A stretch of 64,000 nt of DNA from Scenedesmus sp. ARA3 (GCA_004335835.1 RWJK01001829.1:8546-72545), one strand, 5' to 3'; positions 23,576 through 36,231 are shown, numbered from the stretch's first letter. The notes: generated by a model from the letters alone, not told the origin. Numbers and translations are program-made.

Positions 23576-24560
23576 ATGAGCCAGACAAGCAACATACCGG
23601 CTGCAACATCCTTGCAGACCACAGCACCAGCAGAAGAATGCTGCCAGCTGCTGTTGCTGGGGATTGCACAGGATGCAGGCGAGTGACCTGTCAGCATGGT
23701 GCACGCTTCTGCCCCATGTGCATGTCACTTCCACACATAGCCTCTGCTGCGTACCAGCATATGCGCATCACCTCTGCATCCAATTATGCCAAATCTGTTT
23801 ATCAACCGTCCAACTGTACACCACCCTATGCTGCACACAGTCTCTTTCTTGTGTTCGCTGCAGGTGTGCCGCAGGCGGGCTGCGCCTGTGTCAACTGCAG
23901 CGCTGTCTGGGCGGGTGCCATGCCACGCCAGTTTGCTGTGTCAGCTGCTGTTATCGACACCAGCAGCCGCCAGTGCTGGCTGCTGGACTGCTCGCCGGAC
24001 TTTAAGGACCAGTACCATGCACTGCAACAGTACTTGGGTAAGCGCATGGCTGCAGACACTTGCGGTACCATGCCCTGCAGCAGTACCTGGGGCAGCGCCT
24101 GGCTGCAGACTTTTGCTAACTGCATGTGTGAGCTGCTACGGCCACAGCTTCAAGCACTGCCCTGCTGCATGCAAGAAGCGCAGCTGTTTGATGCGGCAAC
24201 ACAAGCGCTGTTTGCAGTCTGCTGCAACTTGCAGCTGAAATGCATCATAGCGGCAGAGTTGCTGTTGCTGCTGCTGCTGCTGCTGTTGCAGCCGCCCATG
24301 GCTTGAGTGATGTGCAGCTGGCTGGTGTGCTGCTCACACACCTGCACATGGGCCACTACCTCGGCCTGATGCAGTTTGGCAGGGAGGCCATGGACTGGAG
24401 GGGGCTGCAGGTGGGGAGGTGGCAGCAGATATAAATGGACAAAGTTAAACAGCAAGAGCGTTGATACAAACCTTCAACAATGCTGGACCAGGCGACCCCC
24501 GCCCAAGGTCTCCTGATGCTCCAAGTGGGCTGTCACAGCAGTTGTTGCATGCCGTGGTGC

Positions 24561-24613
<53 letters not shown>

Positions 24614-25838
24614 AGTTAGTTGCCTAGCTGCATGTGCGTGACATGACATTCGGCCAGCAGATGCAGCAGCCAACATCACTTGTGGATGATGATCTGGTTG
24701 TGCGTCAATTCCAGCAACCTGCCCACTATCTGTGGAAGGCGTTCGTTTAGAAGTCAGCAACTGCTGTCAGCGGCTCGACTATGCTGCTATATGCACCCCA
24801 CCAACACACTGGTTGCCATGCCTTATTCTGCCTTTTTGTTCTTTTCAAACTGGCCACAGCAGCTGCTCTGCATTCAGCTGGCCGCAATGCATACACACAT
24901 CTAGCTGCGCTGTCTCCCAGCACCCTGATGTTGTCATCAACATCTGTCATGTTCCTGCCTTGAGGTATGCCCGTAACATGCTCACAAAAACTCAACCTCT
25001 TGCACCTGCAGCTGTGGGGAACGCCATCCGTGCTGAGCTTCTTCAGCAGCAACGAGCCCTGGAGGACCTACATTAGCAACGGCAACTTCCTGCTGCGGCA
25101 GCTGCAGCCAGGAGCAGCGCTGCAGCTGTCGGAGCACGTGTTGGTGACGCCAGCAGCAGTGCCTCACCGCGCAGAGTTCAGCAATGCAGTGGGCTTCTAC
25201 ATCAAGGTGAGTGATGCCCTCGTTCACATTCAAGTTGATGATGCATCCTGGCGTGCTATATACAATTGCACTGTCCATGCTTGCAGGAGTAATGGTAGCA
25301 CAATAATCTGCTGTGTTGTGGTTGCTCTGCTTTGGGCCCCTCGGGCCCCTGCACTCGCCTGCTGACAGGGGGCCGGCAGTGCCAGGCAGGAGGGCACACA
25401 GGCAAACACAACTACTGTAGCATCATTCTTCAGGCTATGCTGCTTCAGGTGATACATTGTGTACATGCCTAAAACTGTCATATTACATTGTGATGCCCCA
25501 GCGCTCTGCTGCCAACCATGCACTCCGCTGCCATGCTTGCCTGCAGGGCTCCTGCAAGACTGCCTTCTACCTGCCTGACATCGACAGCTGGGATGCATGG
25601 CAGGCAGCCGGCACTGACATACGGCAGGTGCGGCAGGCATATGTATGTGCAGCGGTTGTGTATGATGCTGCCATGTGTCACCAGTACTGCAGTGATTGTT
25701 GAGCACCCACTAAAGCACAGGGCGGCGCAGCGCTGAAAGGCCGCAGCGTGCATGGTGTTCTGGCCTGCGACGCGCAAACTGAGCATGAGATGATGTGCAC
25801 AACCTGGCTCTGGCTTATGTGATTTAGGGTTGGCGCGC

Positions 25839-25897
<59 letters not shown>

Positions 25898-26183
25898 TCC
25901 ATTTGATGTTGTGCTGCAGGTCGTGCAGTCAGTAGACCTTGCGCTGTTGGATGGCTGCTTCTACAGTGCTGCAGAGCTGCCAGGGCGCGACATCAGCCAG
26001 ATACCCCACCCGCTCATAACAGATACAGCGCAGCGTTTGAAAGGCGTTGTAACGGGCGACAAGTCGGTGGTCATGGTGCACCTGAACCACAGCAACCCCT
26101 GCTACAGAGATGGGCCCGAGCGGGAGCAGGCGCTTGCGGCAGGGCTGCAGATAGGCTGCCAAGGCGATGTTTACAGCCTTTGA
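23576..26183 (+). CDS. PqqB-like metallo-beta-lactamase-fold protein
   Basis: Six exons (23576-23678, 23864-24037, 24292-24410, 25012-25206, 25547-25627, 25920-26183) give 312 codons, the usual size of bacterial PqqB. Family signatures are LGIAQDAGVPQAGCACVNC (residues ~29-47), a DCSPDFKDQ stretch, LLTHLHMGHYLGLMQFGRE with a metal-ligand-type HxHxxH, LWGTPSVLSFF, and near the C-terminus LLDGCFY and VMVHLNHSNP. In bacteria PqqB is a metal-dependent oxygenase in pyrroloquinoline quinone biosynthesis; in an alga without known PQQ synthesis the role is open, perhaps a hydrolase or oxygenase on another substrate. Intron 1 appears to start with GC (GCGAGT), since only that join keeps the conserved block in frame. 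CTG tracts precede the exon 3 and exon 6 acceptors. Confidence 0.85.
24062..24110 (+). repeat. Echo of PqqB-like exon 2 end
   Basis: A decayed copy of the last ~35 nt of exon 2 plus donor (original ending 24037) lies immediately downstream (TACCATGCCCTGCAGCAGTA…), with the donor GT changed. Confidence 0.75.
24562..24613. repeat. CAGC tetranucleotide microsatellite
   Basis: About 13 uninterrupted CAGC units lie in intron 3 of the PqqB-like gene. Confidence 0.95.
25841..25896 (+). repeat. CTG tract before the last PqqB-like exon
   Basis: About 18 CTG units lie upstream of the acceptor at 25919/25920. Confidence 0.9.
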
Positions 26184-26201
26184 CAGCTTGCAAAGCTGAG
26201 A

Positions 26202-26325
26202 CCAATGCTAGGCAGTTTTTGGGGGGCAAGTGGCTAGCTATTGGCAAGCTGCCTACCTTTACCAATGCTGGACAGTTTGTTTGATGGCAAGTGGATAGAT
26301 AATGGCAAGTTGCCTACCTTTTCCG
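26202..26325. repeat. ~60-bp direct repeat between PqqB-like gene and SEC13
   Basis: Two imperfect copies (about 26202-26261 and 26262-26323) share CCAATGCT, GGCAAGTGG and GCCTACCTTT. The rest of the 26184-26822 interval holds nothing recognisable beyond the presumed SEC13 promoter. Confidence 0.7.
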
Positions 26326-26822
26326 ACCTATGTCGGGCGCGTGAGATGGCACTTGGGATGGTCCATCCTGCAGGTGTGCCACAGTGTGCCAATCTGCAGA
26401 GCCGGACACTGTCAGCTCACGATTGTTTTGGTGTGGTGTATGACGTGCTTCTGCTGGAGTGTTGGCAACAGAGATCTTCTTACAACGTGTTTGTGTTGGT
26501 CAGCCAGCCAGGGCTGTTCCGTGCTGGCAGTTGCAGCCTGCAGCAGGCACTACAGGCCTGTAGTGTCTGACACCTCAGGTGACCTGAGCACCTGAGCACT
26601 GAACCCTGCTCATGTGTTGAGGCTAGACAATGCTGTAGACTGTCCATCACTTCTGCTTTTACTTACTTTTTGGTTGTGTGATGAGCAAGGACAAGAGATC
26701 ACCCTGCCAACCACCCCTCTGCTGCTTCTGTTGTGCTTCCTTGCACTGAGGTGCTAGATAGCACGTCTGTCCCAAGCTTTCCACATCTATACGCTTGGCT
26801 TGAATCAATAACTTTAGCAGCC

Positions 26823-29313
26823 ATGGCTGCGGGTGGCGTGTTTGAAAGCGGCCACCTGGACATGGTGCACGATGCGCAGCTCGATTACTACGGCAAGCGT
26901 CTAGCAACCTGCTCCTCTGACCGCACAGTAAAGGTATTTGACCTATCAGGCGATCAGCGTACGCACATCGCGGACCTCAAGGGCCACGAGGGACCTGTCT
27001 GGACTGTCTGTTGGGCACACCCTCGCTATGGCTCGCTGCTGGCCTCTGCATCCTTTGATCATCGGGTGATCCTGTGGAAAGAGGGCTCAGACGGGCAGTG
27101 GATGCAGGTGAGCCTCCTGCGAACGCTCCTGAGAGACATTTACTGCTTTGCAGCAGTACCCATGTTGCAACAGCAGCGCTGCTTTCAGAACCAGCTAGCT
27201 CTGCATGCAAGCCGCTGCCTTATACATCGTCCCTGCTCGATAACGTACTTGTACTCTGTCAAGTACCCCACTCTCCATCCTCAGACTTTTCTCCTGTGCC
27301 TGTAGGTGTACAAAACGCCCCCGACGCTGCTCACAGCGTCAGTCAACAGCATAGCGTTTGGCCCGCATGAGCTAGGGCTGGTGCTGGCGTGTGCCTCATC
27401 GGACGGCACAGTCTCGCTGCTGGAGCACAAACCGGACGGCAGCTGGGACACTAGCAAGGTGCGCGCCACAGGTGCTGCTGCAGCGCTGATACCTGCAGCT
27501 GAAGCTGCAGCTGCAGTTATCAGCGACATAATTGACATTGTGATTTGCCCGGTGTCAAGAGCAGTGGTTCCAGCAGCAACAAGTGTGTTGCTTTGGCAGC
27601 AGCCAGGTGCTGAGTGCCAGCCTCACACGCAGCGGTTGCGGGCGAGGATAGCAGCAGCAGCTCACTGCAGAACAGCTTTCAGCATTTACAAAGTGCACCG
27701 CCGACAAGCACTTGGCCCGGCAGCAGCATTGCAGCAAGCAGTTGCATGTTGACCTTGCAGGCGCAACTTGCAAGAGCTGTGAGTGCTGCGGGACACCCAC
27801 AGCAGCACACAGCAGCGATACTCTGCACTTCATATGCAGTTGTTGCTATTGTCACTTGGTGCGTCAGCAATCGCCTTTGGCCTGGTCTCATGCCACATCT
27901 CATTGCTGCTGCTGCCGCTGCTGCTGCTGCTGCTGCTTCAAGCAGATCAGCGGCGCGCATGCTATCGGCGTGACTGCTGTGTCCTGGGCGCCCGCAGTGC
28001 CTGCTGGCGGCATGGTCAGCTCAGCGCCGCCAGCAGCACCAGTCAAGCGGCTGTGCACCGCCGGCTGCGACAACACCGTGAAGGTGCGGGAGCGGGAAGT
28101 GTGAGGTGGAGTGGGCATCAGCCGCATGTCCAGCAGCAGCAGCAGCAAGACAGCTGTGAGGCAGCAGCGGCAAGGCATGGGGGTATGAGTGATGCTGGTG
28201 AAGTGGTGCCTGGATGCAGCAGCAGCGCCCGCCAGCCCTTCAGCAGGTGCAACATCTGATGAAAAAAGATCAGATGTTCCTGCACGGGTGCGCATGTACT
28301 GTGGTGTAGTCGAGAGCAGAGATGCGCCCTCTTTGTCTTCAGCTCTGCTGTGGCTAGAGCGATGGTGGCTGCAGGCCGCAGCGCTGCTGTGGGCCCCTGG
28401 GCGGCGTCAACCAAGGCATGCCACGCTGTGAACTAGCTGCGGTACCGGCACAGCCTGTTGCATACCTTCAGCAACGCCTGCTGCTGCTGCTGCTGTTGTG
28501 CAGGTGTGGCGCTGCAGCGAAGCTGGCTGGGCGCTGGAGGCCACGCTGCCAGGTCACAGCGACTGGGTGCGTGACGCAGCCTGGGCGCCAAACCTGGGCC
28601 TGCCGCTGAACACCATCGCCAGTGCGGGGCAGGACGGCCAGGTGAGATAGGCCTATTGCAGCACATCGGGGCTTCATCAAGGGACAATTTTATACTGTAA
28701 CTCCACACGCTTGTGTGATGCGGTTGTTGTTTCATTGCCACTGAACACCATCGCCAGTGCGGGCCAGGACGGCCAGGTGCGCCTGTCACAGCAGTAACTG
28801 CAGCAGTGCTGTTGATGCCAGGGTGTGTGGAATGTTGAGCGCAGAGTGGTGACCTGGCACATGTGCTAGCCTGGGCCTGCCGCTGCACACCAATGCCAGT
28901 GCGAGGCAGGACAGCCAGGTGAGGCTGTCACAGCAGTAACTGCAGAATTGCTGTTGATAATGTTGAGCCAGAGTATGGAATGTTGAGCGCAGAGTGGTGA
29001 CCTTGCACATCATAACATGCCAGCCTGGGCCTGCCTCTGAACACCAATGCCAGTGCAAGGCAGCACGGCCAGGTGCGCCTGTCACAGCAGTAGCTGCAGA
29101 ACTGCTGTTGATGCCAGGGTGTGGAATGTGGAGCGCAGAGTGGTGACCTGGCACAACATGTGCCAGCCTGGGCCTGCCGCTGCACACCAATGCCAGTGCG
29201 AGGCAGGATGGCCAGGTGCGCCTGTCACAGCAGCATTGGGAATCGCGTGGTGCTGCTGTTGTCGTTCATTGCCGTTGAGCACTGTGTCGATGCATGGCCA
29301 ACCCTGACATTGA

Positions 29314-29354
<41 letters not shown>

Positions 29355-29543
29355 CAGGTGTTTGCGTGGACGGAGCAGGCTGACGGCTGCTGGCAGAGCA
29401 AGCTGGTGCACGACTTCAAGGTGCCTGTGTGGAAGCTGAGCTGGAGTGTTGCAGGAAACATCCTGGCTGTGTCAGACGGCAACAATGCAGTCACGCTCTG
29501 GAAGGAGTCCCTGGATGGTGTGTGGCAGCAGGTGGTGCAGTAG
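26823..29543 (+). CDS. SEC13: SEC13, COPII coat and nuclear pore WD40 protein
   Basis: SEC13 is a six-bladed open beta-propeller that pairs with SEC31 in the outer COPII coat and with NUP145C/NUP96 in the nuclear pore. Five exons (26823-27107, 27306-27458, 27946-28083, 28504-28641, 29358-29543) give 300 codons, the normal size. The N-terminus reads [31 protein letters not shown], then [105 protein letters not shown] and [27 protein letters not shown], all family hallmarks. Intron 4 contains four decayed copies of the exon 4 end, and CTG runs precede the exon 3, 4 and 5 acceptors. The stop is TAG. Confidence 0.95.
28738..29230 (+). repeat. Four tandem echoes of SEC13 exon 4 end
   Basis: Copies of the last ~50 nt of exon 4 (CTGGGCCTGCCGCTG … GACGGCCAG) with the donor lie near 28740-28777, 28871-28919, 29025-29072 and 29168-29216. 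The last three repeat with periods of about 154 and 143 bp, together with shared intron sequence (TGTCACAGCAGTA, GCGCAGAGTGGTGACC). Some copies also have an AG just before, so they resemble 49-nt cassette exons that would shift frame. Confidence 0.85.
29312..29352 (+). repeat. CTG tract before the last SEC13 exon
   Basis: About 13 CTG units end 5 nt before the acceptor of exon 5 (29358). Confidence 0.9.
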
Positions 29544-30308
29544 CGCTGCTTGCGCAGCGGCACGTGCTAGGCAGCAGCGCAGCAACTGCAGCTGCTGAGG
29601 TTTGATTGGGTGTTCGGGATAATCCCGACGGGATTGTACTGCGCGGATTCGGCAGGTGCTGCGGTGGCAGGCAAACGGGTGGTTGACGAAACGAATGGTA
29701 GGATAGGCTGTGTGTAACAGGTGTGATGAGTGAGGGCAGACCGGGCATGCACATCACCCACATAGGCGGAGGGCTGCCATTCGTGCTTTACTTTGGTTGA
29801 GCCGCAGTTCGTTTGTTGCGTTTTACATCGACATAGGCCCCGGCAGCTCACAACAGAGAATAATTCCCCCTTGTGGACAGCAGACGGGAATTGGTTCCAC
29901 CTGGTATACCGTCGTTCACCCTGACAGCCACGCTAGTGGCTGCACTTCTACCTCGATTGGGCATTCAACACTGCCCAGCAGTCGCTGCTGTCCTCGGCGC
30001 CAGCAATTTGTGGCTCGAGTTGCTGGCCAGAGTCAGTCGGCGTGTAGGCCAATCAAACCAATCATAAAAGTACAGGTATGCTACTGAAGAGTGCGTTTGT
30101 GAACACCATCAATGTTGTGGCAGCAGCAGACCCCAAGTGCACCACAACCACTGCCAATGCGCTCACCACCGTAGACAGCACCTAGGCTACCTGCATGCAT
30201 TATCAGTCAGCTACAAATGCAATCGTGCATGTTTCGCTTGACTCGGCCTTCGGCGTTAGCGTAGTTCCCCTTCCAATGTTGCTCTATGGTGTGCTGCAGG
30301 CAGGAGCC
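29544..30308. other. Intergenic between SEC13 and the kinase-PP2C gene
   Basis: No gene was seen. A TGTAA at about 29713 could serve SEC13. An acceptor-like CTGCAG just before 30301 leaves room for a non-coding first exon of the next gene. Confidence 0.4.
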
Positions 30309-33075
30309 ATGACCACAGCAGCAGCCCAGCAGGCAGGCGGCCAAGGCGATAGGCTGAGCGTCGAAGATACGTTGGTGCTTATGCAGCAGGCTGTGCGCAA
30401 GGGCCAGCTTCAGGAGGTGTGTGTGCGCTGCTGTCCACTAGTACAGCTGTAGCCTGACCAGACTTGTATCTGCGGCCCCTGTGCTTCTGGTAGTCCACCT
30501 AGGCTCCTTGTATATGTCACGCTTCATGTTGTTGGCATTACAGTATGCTAGCAGCACAGTGTCAGCTGAAGAAGTAGCTTGTTGTGGCAGATTCTGTGCA
30601 GTGGCTGCGTGTGGCCAGGCAGGCAGCGGCCGGTGACTCAGCAGCTTCACATACTTACAATTTGAGTTGCCGCCAATGCATACACGTCCTGATTAGACGT
30701 GCTGTACCATTTGGCTCAAACACGCTCATCCTGGAAGCATTGCAGGTCTTTCAAAGTCCAGACACATTGTTGCTCACCGTCCTGCAACTTGCTGCACTGC
30801 TGCCTTTCTGTACGCATCTCCTTGCCCAAATTCATCTTCACAGGCAGCAGCGATTGGTGCAACAGCAGCAGTGCCACTCAGCATTCGCCTGGAAGACCTC
30901 TCACTGCTCGGCGAGATAGCCAGCGGCGCAGAAGCCACCGTGCTGTACGCCACCCTCAACAGCAGCAGCAGCAGCAGCAGCAGCGGCAGCATCACCTCAT
31001 CCCCAGCTGCTAACCCCCTCCACGGCAGCAGCAGCAGTGACGTGGCAGTCAAGCGGTTTAAGATGCACCACTCGGACGACCTAAACCGCTTCCGCCGGGA
31101 GCTGCGCATCCTCGCCTCGCTTGCAGGACACCCAAACATCGTCCCTCTACTTGGAGCCCGTGCACTGCCACCAGATTACCTCATGGTGATGCCGCTTGCA
31201 GCAACCACACTACACGGCAAGCTGTATCAGTTTGGCTGGAGGCCCAGCCACCTGGAGCTGCTGCAGCTGGCCGTACAAGCAGCAGAAGCACTTGCAGCAG
31301 TACATGCCAAGGGGCTCGTGCACAGGGACCTGAAGCCGAGCAACATGCTGATTAGCTATGAGGGCCAGCTCTGGCTGTCGGACTTTGGGCTGGCGGCCAG
31401 TGTTGAGGAGGTGGTGGCGCAGAGCACGCTGAGTGTGCGCATGGTGCGCTCACGCGGCAAGCCCACAGGTGGGTTGGGTTGGGTGGTTGCCTTGTTGGCT
31501 GGTTACGTTGGTGGGCCGGGTGGGTGGCTGACTGCGTGGAATTTGCTTACTGCACCAACTGTGCTGACTGTACTAGCTATGTGGGCATGGTGCGCTCACG
31601 CGGCAAGCCCACAGGTGGGTTGTGCGGTTGGTCGGCTTTCTGGGTGGTTCTTGGAGGGTTGTTGACAGTGGGATTGCTTGTCAGCAGGCAAGTGAAGTGA
31701 TTGGTTTACATATCTTGTGTTGGTGGGCATCTTGTTAAGGCCTGGGTGTTGTGCTTTCTGTTCGAGGAGCGTGGTGCCAGGAGGGCGGTGTAATGCCTGG
31801 GCATGGCAGATGATGTGCATGTGAAGCTGTTGTAGCTGCATTACTTGCTGACACACACCTGCAGCGTCCTGCATTGCTGACAGCAAGTTTTCTGCTGCTG
31901 CTGCTGCTCTTGGTGCCATCCTGCAGGCGGCTTCCTGAAGCGTGCCATGGCGGGCACCTCGGAGTACATGGCCCCAAGATTCTGATGCTGACAATTGTTG
32001 TTCCTTGCTGCTACCTTGTCTGCAGGCGGCTTCCTCAAGCGTGCCATGGCGGGCACCCTGGAGTACATGGCCCCTGAGGTGCTGCTCAAGGCGCCAACCA
32101 GCCAGGCCAGCGATGTGTACGGCCTGGCCATCGCACTCAACGAGCTCGCCACAGGTGCGGTTTGTTTCAGCCTTTTGATGCATCGTTGGTCACCTTTTTG
32201 TTTCATGGCGTGTACAGCCTGGCCATCGCCCTCAATGAGGTCGCCACAGGTGCGCAGTGCTCTGCTATTGCTGTTACAATGCACTTGGGTCAGGGGCAAG
32301 TGGTCACCAAGGCCAGCTTCTGCACGTGCTCCGCATGACATGCCGGCCACCAGCTAGTGCGCTGTGAACCTACTGCTGAAGATCTAGTGCATACACGTCA
32401 GCATTACTTGAAGGTGCGTAACCATGCATCTACCTGGGTTTGGAGTTCAGCAGTCGTACAATATTATTGATTTACATCATCTGACAGTGCTGCGTTTGTG
32501 TGCTTTGCCTGCAGGTGTGTACCCCTACTCCGATTGCACCAAGGACAACCCAGAGATCCACACTGTGCTTGAGCACGGCTACGGCAGGCAGGAGCTCACC
32601 ACAGCAGTAGCAGCAGAGGGGCTGCGGCCCAGCCTGCCCAAGCAGGGCCCTGCAGGCTTTGCTGAGCTGCTGCAGGCGGCCTGGAGTAGGGATCCCACTG
32701 CACGGCCTACTGCTGCGCAGATGCGTGACGGCCTGGCAGCGCTGCTGCAGCAGTTGCAGGCGCAGCAGCAGCAGGTGTGTGGCGGGGTTGAGCAGCAGCA
32801 GCAGCAGGTGCGGCTGCAGCAGCAGCACATGCTGGTTGTGGATGCGGCGTGTGATGCTTCGTCAGAGGATTGCTCCTCTTCTATGGAGGTGGATGGTGCA
32901 GCAGCACCCACAGCAGCAGCAGCAGCAGCAGCAGGCAAGCCACACCCCCAGCAGCAGCAGCAGCAGCAGCATGACTGGGATGTCAGTGGCCCTGGTTCAT
33001 CAGCAGGCTCAGATATCTTCATCCCTGAGGACTCTGAAACCCTGGCAAGCTCAACCCTCAGCTTGCTGCCGCACG

Positions 33076-33109
<34 letters not shown>

Positions 33110-34505
33110 GCTGCGGCGCATACCCCGCAGCAGCAGCGCCAGCACGCTCAGCTCAATGCAGGAGCCAGGGCTAGGGTTTGGCACATCAGCTGACATCAGC
33201 AGCAGCCAAAACAGCAAGCCGCTCAGCACTGAGGCGGCAAATGCAGCTGCTGCAGCCGCTGCTGCTGCTGCAGTGCCGGCAGCAGCATCCCTGCAGGGCG
33301 TACTGAGCCTTACTGCTGCTGCAGCAGCAGCAACAGCAGCAGCAGGTGTTGTGGAGTCTGGTGCATTTGGTGCGCTGGGTCCTAGGGAGAGTATGGAGGA
33401 CAGGCATGTTGTGGTTCAGGGCTTGGGTGGTGACGCGCGGGTGACCCTGGCTGCTGTCTTTGATGGCCACCGTGGGCACGAGGCAGCTGCATATGCAGCT
33501 GCGCAGCTGCCACGCAACCTGCTGCTTGCTTCTGTTCTCGAAGGCAGCAGCAGCAGCAGCAGCGGCAGCAGCAGTGCGGCAGTGCAGGGTGTTGCCACTG
33601 AGCAGCCGGCAGCAGACAACAGCACAGGCGCAGCGCTTGCACTGAAGCGGTCCTTCATAGCAACAGATGCAGCCTTCTGGCAGGAGTGGCAGGCAGAGAT
33701 GCATGCACACGCAACAGCAGGGCAGTACACGGAGCGCTACCCTGGCTGTACTGCCTTGGCAGCTGTACTGGCTGGCTCCCGCCTATTCGTTGCGAATGCC
33801 GGTGACGGCCGTGCTGTGCTGAGCAGGGCCGGTACAGCCGTACCGCTGAGCCGGCAGCACACAGCTGATCTGCAAGATGAGCGGGAGCGTGTACTGGCAG
33901 CAGGCGGTACAGTTGCTTTCAGGGGTGGCAGCTGGCGCGTTGGTACTGCAGCACTACAGGTCACTCGGGCCTTGGGTGATTTTGATCTGAAGGTGCCAGC
34001 TCAGCAGCGCAGCCAGCAGCAGCAGCAGCAGCAGCAGCAGTGGAGCAGCCCGTACAGCTGTAACCCGCTCAGCAGCAGCAGCAGCAGCAGCATGCCAGTT
34101 ACGGCTGAGCCTGAGGTGGTGTCTCTGCAGCTGTCAGCAGCAGATCAGTTCCTGATCCTTGGCACTGATGGTCTGTGGGATGTGATTGGCGATCAGGAGG
34201 CAGTTGGTTTAGTGCATGACACAGTGAAGGACCCTTTCCTGTGCGCAAAGCGCCTGGTGATGGAGGCCCTATCACGCGGCAGCAGCGACAACGTGTCAGC
34301 TGTGGTACTGTTTTTGCAGCCAAAGCACACGCTTGAGCGCGTGTGGGTGCGTGGCGGCGGTGCGGCTGTGCCCGCTGCTACGCCGACATTCTATGGTAGC
34401 CGGCGGCTGACTACGCAGCAGGCGGCAGAGCAGGCCGGTGATGGTGCTGCTGCTGCTGCTGCTGGGCCTGCAGGCGCTGCTGATGAGATGATGGATACCT
34501 ATTAG
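30309..34505 (+). CDS. Protein kinase and PP2C phosphatase fusion
   Basis: One polypeptide (950 residues; exons 30309-30416, 30844-31468, 32026-32154, 32515-34505) carries a Ser/Thr kinase and a PP2C phosphatase, the architecture of plant 'protein kinase and PP2C-like domain-containing' proteins. Kinase: a glycine-loop-like [20 protein letters not shown] lysine (~residue 106), HRDLKPSN (~196), DFG (~216), EYMAPEVLL and [13 protein letters not shown]; all catalytic residues are present. A Gln/Ala/Ser linker of about 200 residues follows. PP2[11 protein letters not shown] (~579), [52 protein letters not shown] and [10 protein letters not shown], with the metal-binding aspartates in place. Both enzymes look competent, so the protein could phosphorylate and dephosphorylate, perhaps itself. 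Substrate unknown. The stop is TAG. Confidence 0.93.
31584..32258 (+). repeat. Exon-edge echoes in the kinase-PP2C gene
   Basis: Copies of the end of exon 2 (about 31584-31618), of the start of exon 3 (about 31925-31975, frame broken after YMAP) and of the end of exon 3 (about 32210-32258) lie in the adjacent introns. Confidence 0.85.
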
Positions 34506-36231
34506 TGCTGTTACATTGGTTTTACAACAGCAGGCGTGGAGTGTGCTGGCAGGCTGGTTATTGTTTGCAGAGGGAGTGTGGTTGGTGCTTGTCATTTGCT
34601 GAACCTGCAGACGTCATCGAGTGGGGTTGGATTCGTGCCGCACCATTGTGCTTTTGGGGCGGGTGCTGGGAATGTGGGGTTTTGGGATTTGAGGCAGAAC
34701 AGGTGGCACCGAGAGGGTGCTGATTGAATGCTAATTGGCATGCTGTGTGCGTCATGATTGCAGCTGTGAGTGAGGAGGTGACACAGAGCTGCGAGGAATT
34801 TTGCGAAGTGACAGGTCGCAGATGCAGGTGTGGTAGTTCTTGCTCATTCGCATGGCTGCTGCACTCTGCCTGCGAGAGGAAGTTTCGTTGGCTGCTGCAA
34901 CAGCTGGTGAGAGTGGCGCGTCTGCTGTGTGCTGCAGCAGGTTTGGTGTTAGGTGTTAGGAGAGCAGGAGAGCAGGATATCACCATTGTGTAGTTGCAGG
35001 TTCTAGAGAGGTGTTGATGCGGCTCTCTGCACGCCGTTGCAAGAGCTAATGAGGATACTTGCTGCTGTTGCTGGTTGTTCTGGCTGTTCTGCAGAAGAGT
35101 TGGGATCATTTCGTGATCATGCTTGAGCGCTAGATCCACCTGGGTTCTTGTGCTGTAGCCTGCGTGTCTGCTGTTTCGGTTTGCTATGCGCTGCTGAGAA
35201 GCCTGTTACACCCGTGAACACACAGGTCTGCCTGTGACAGTGCACCTTTGTCAGTGCTCGAGCTGTGTCAGAGGCAGCATATTGCCTGCTGCTTCTGCTT
35301 GTTTGCAGTGGCTTCTTTTGTGTTGGTTTTGATAGACTATCGGATTTGTGAGTGTGTGCTGCTGTAGAGAGGACTGTGAGTTTGTGCTGCAGAGGGAAGT
35401 GGGTTGCAGGTTTGTCCTTGAGGGAAAGAGAATGAGACAGTGGTGCTCGCCAGCGATCGTGCCTGCACAGCCGCTTGTATAGAGTTGAGATCGTGGTTGT
35501 GTACGACCACAGTGCCGAGTGTTTGTACAAATGTTTGGGTTGGTGAGCCGTGGGGAAGGGTTACTGGCTTTCAAGGACGTCAACGGTGCTTAAGCAAGCG
35601 CAGTGTCTATTGTCAGCATGGTTGCTCTTTGTGTGATTGAAGAACTCAAAACCTATATCAAAGTGCAGCACAGTTGCTGTGCGGGGCGTACTGTCGCAGT
35701 GCCTGAAATGTGTGCGTGGACTGTCCTGCAAACGAAATCTTGGTGTAGTGGTGACTGTGGGTTTTCATGCTCATGGTGTACCCCACAGCATGGTTAACAC
35801 TCGGGACATGCTGTGCAAGGGTCGTGCTCTGTATAGACCATTGCATGGTGTTTACAGCTGCCAATGGATGCGCATGGGATGAGTAGCAATGGTTGATGCT
35901 TGTCTGTGTGTACTGGTCAGCGTGGTGGCGATGGTTGGTACAAGATTACCCCACAGCCACTGGTGTGCTCTGGCATCTGCAGTTGAAGCAGCAATGTCCG
36001 GAAGTACCTCCACTTGTAACACATGACACCAAACAATTTGTGCGTCCACGTGTCATGCCGCTGTCATGCTGCTGTCACTGCTGTTGACGTTACTTGGCAA
36101 AGCAAAGTGAGATATGGTACGTTGACAAAGAAACAGAACATTCACGAAACATCAGGCTTGGGGTAGAAACTATAGCTGGGACCCTGATCAGATGCATCAG
36201 GCCTTGATCCTTTTGAGTGACAGCGTCCTGG
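34506..36231. other. Intergenic between convergent genes
   Basis: This 1.7-kb stretch lies between the 3' ends of the kinase-PP2C gene and the minus-strand helical-repeat gene. I see no gene or clear repeat. Confidence 0.5.

Noticed and set aside
32579..33229. Cys-rich minus-strand frame opposite the kinase-PP2C linker
   Set aside because: Antisense of CAG-rich coding sequence.
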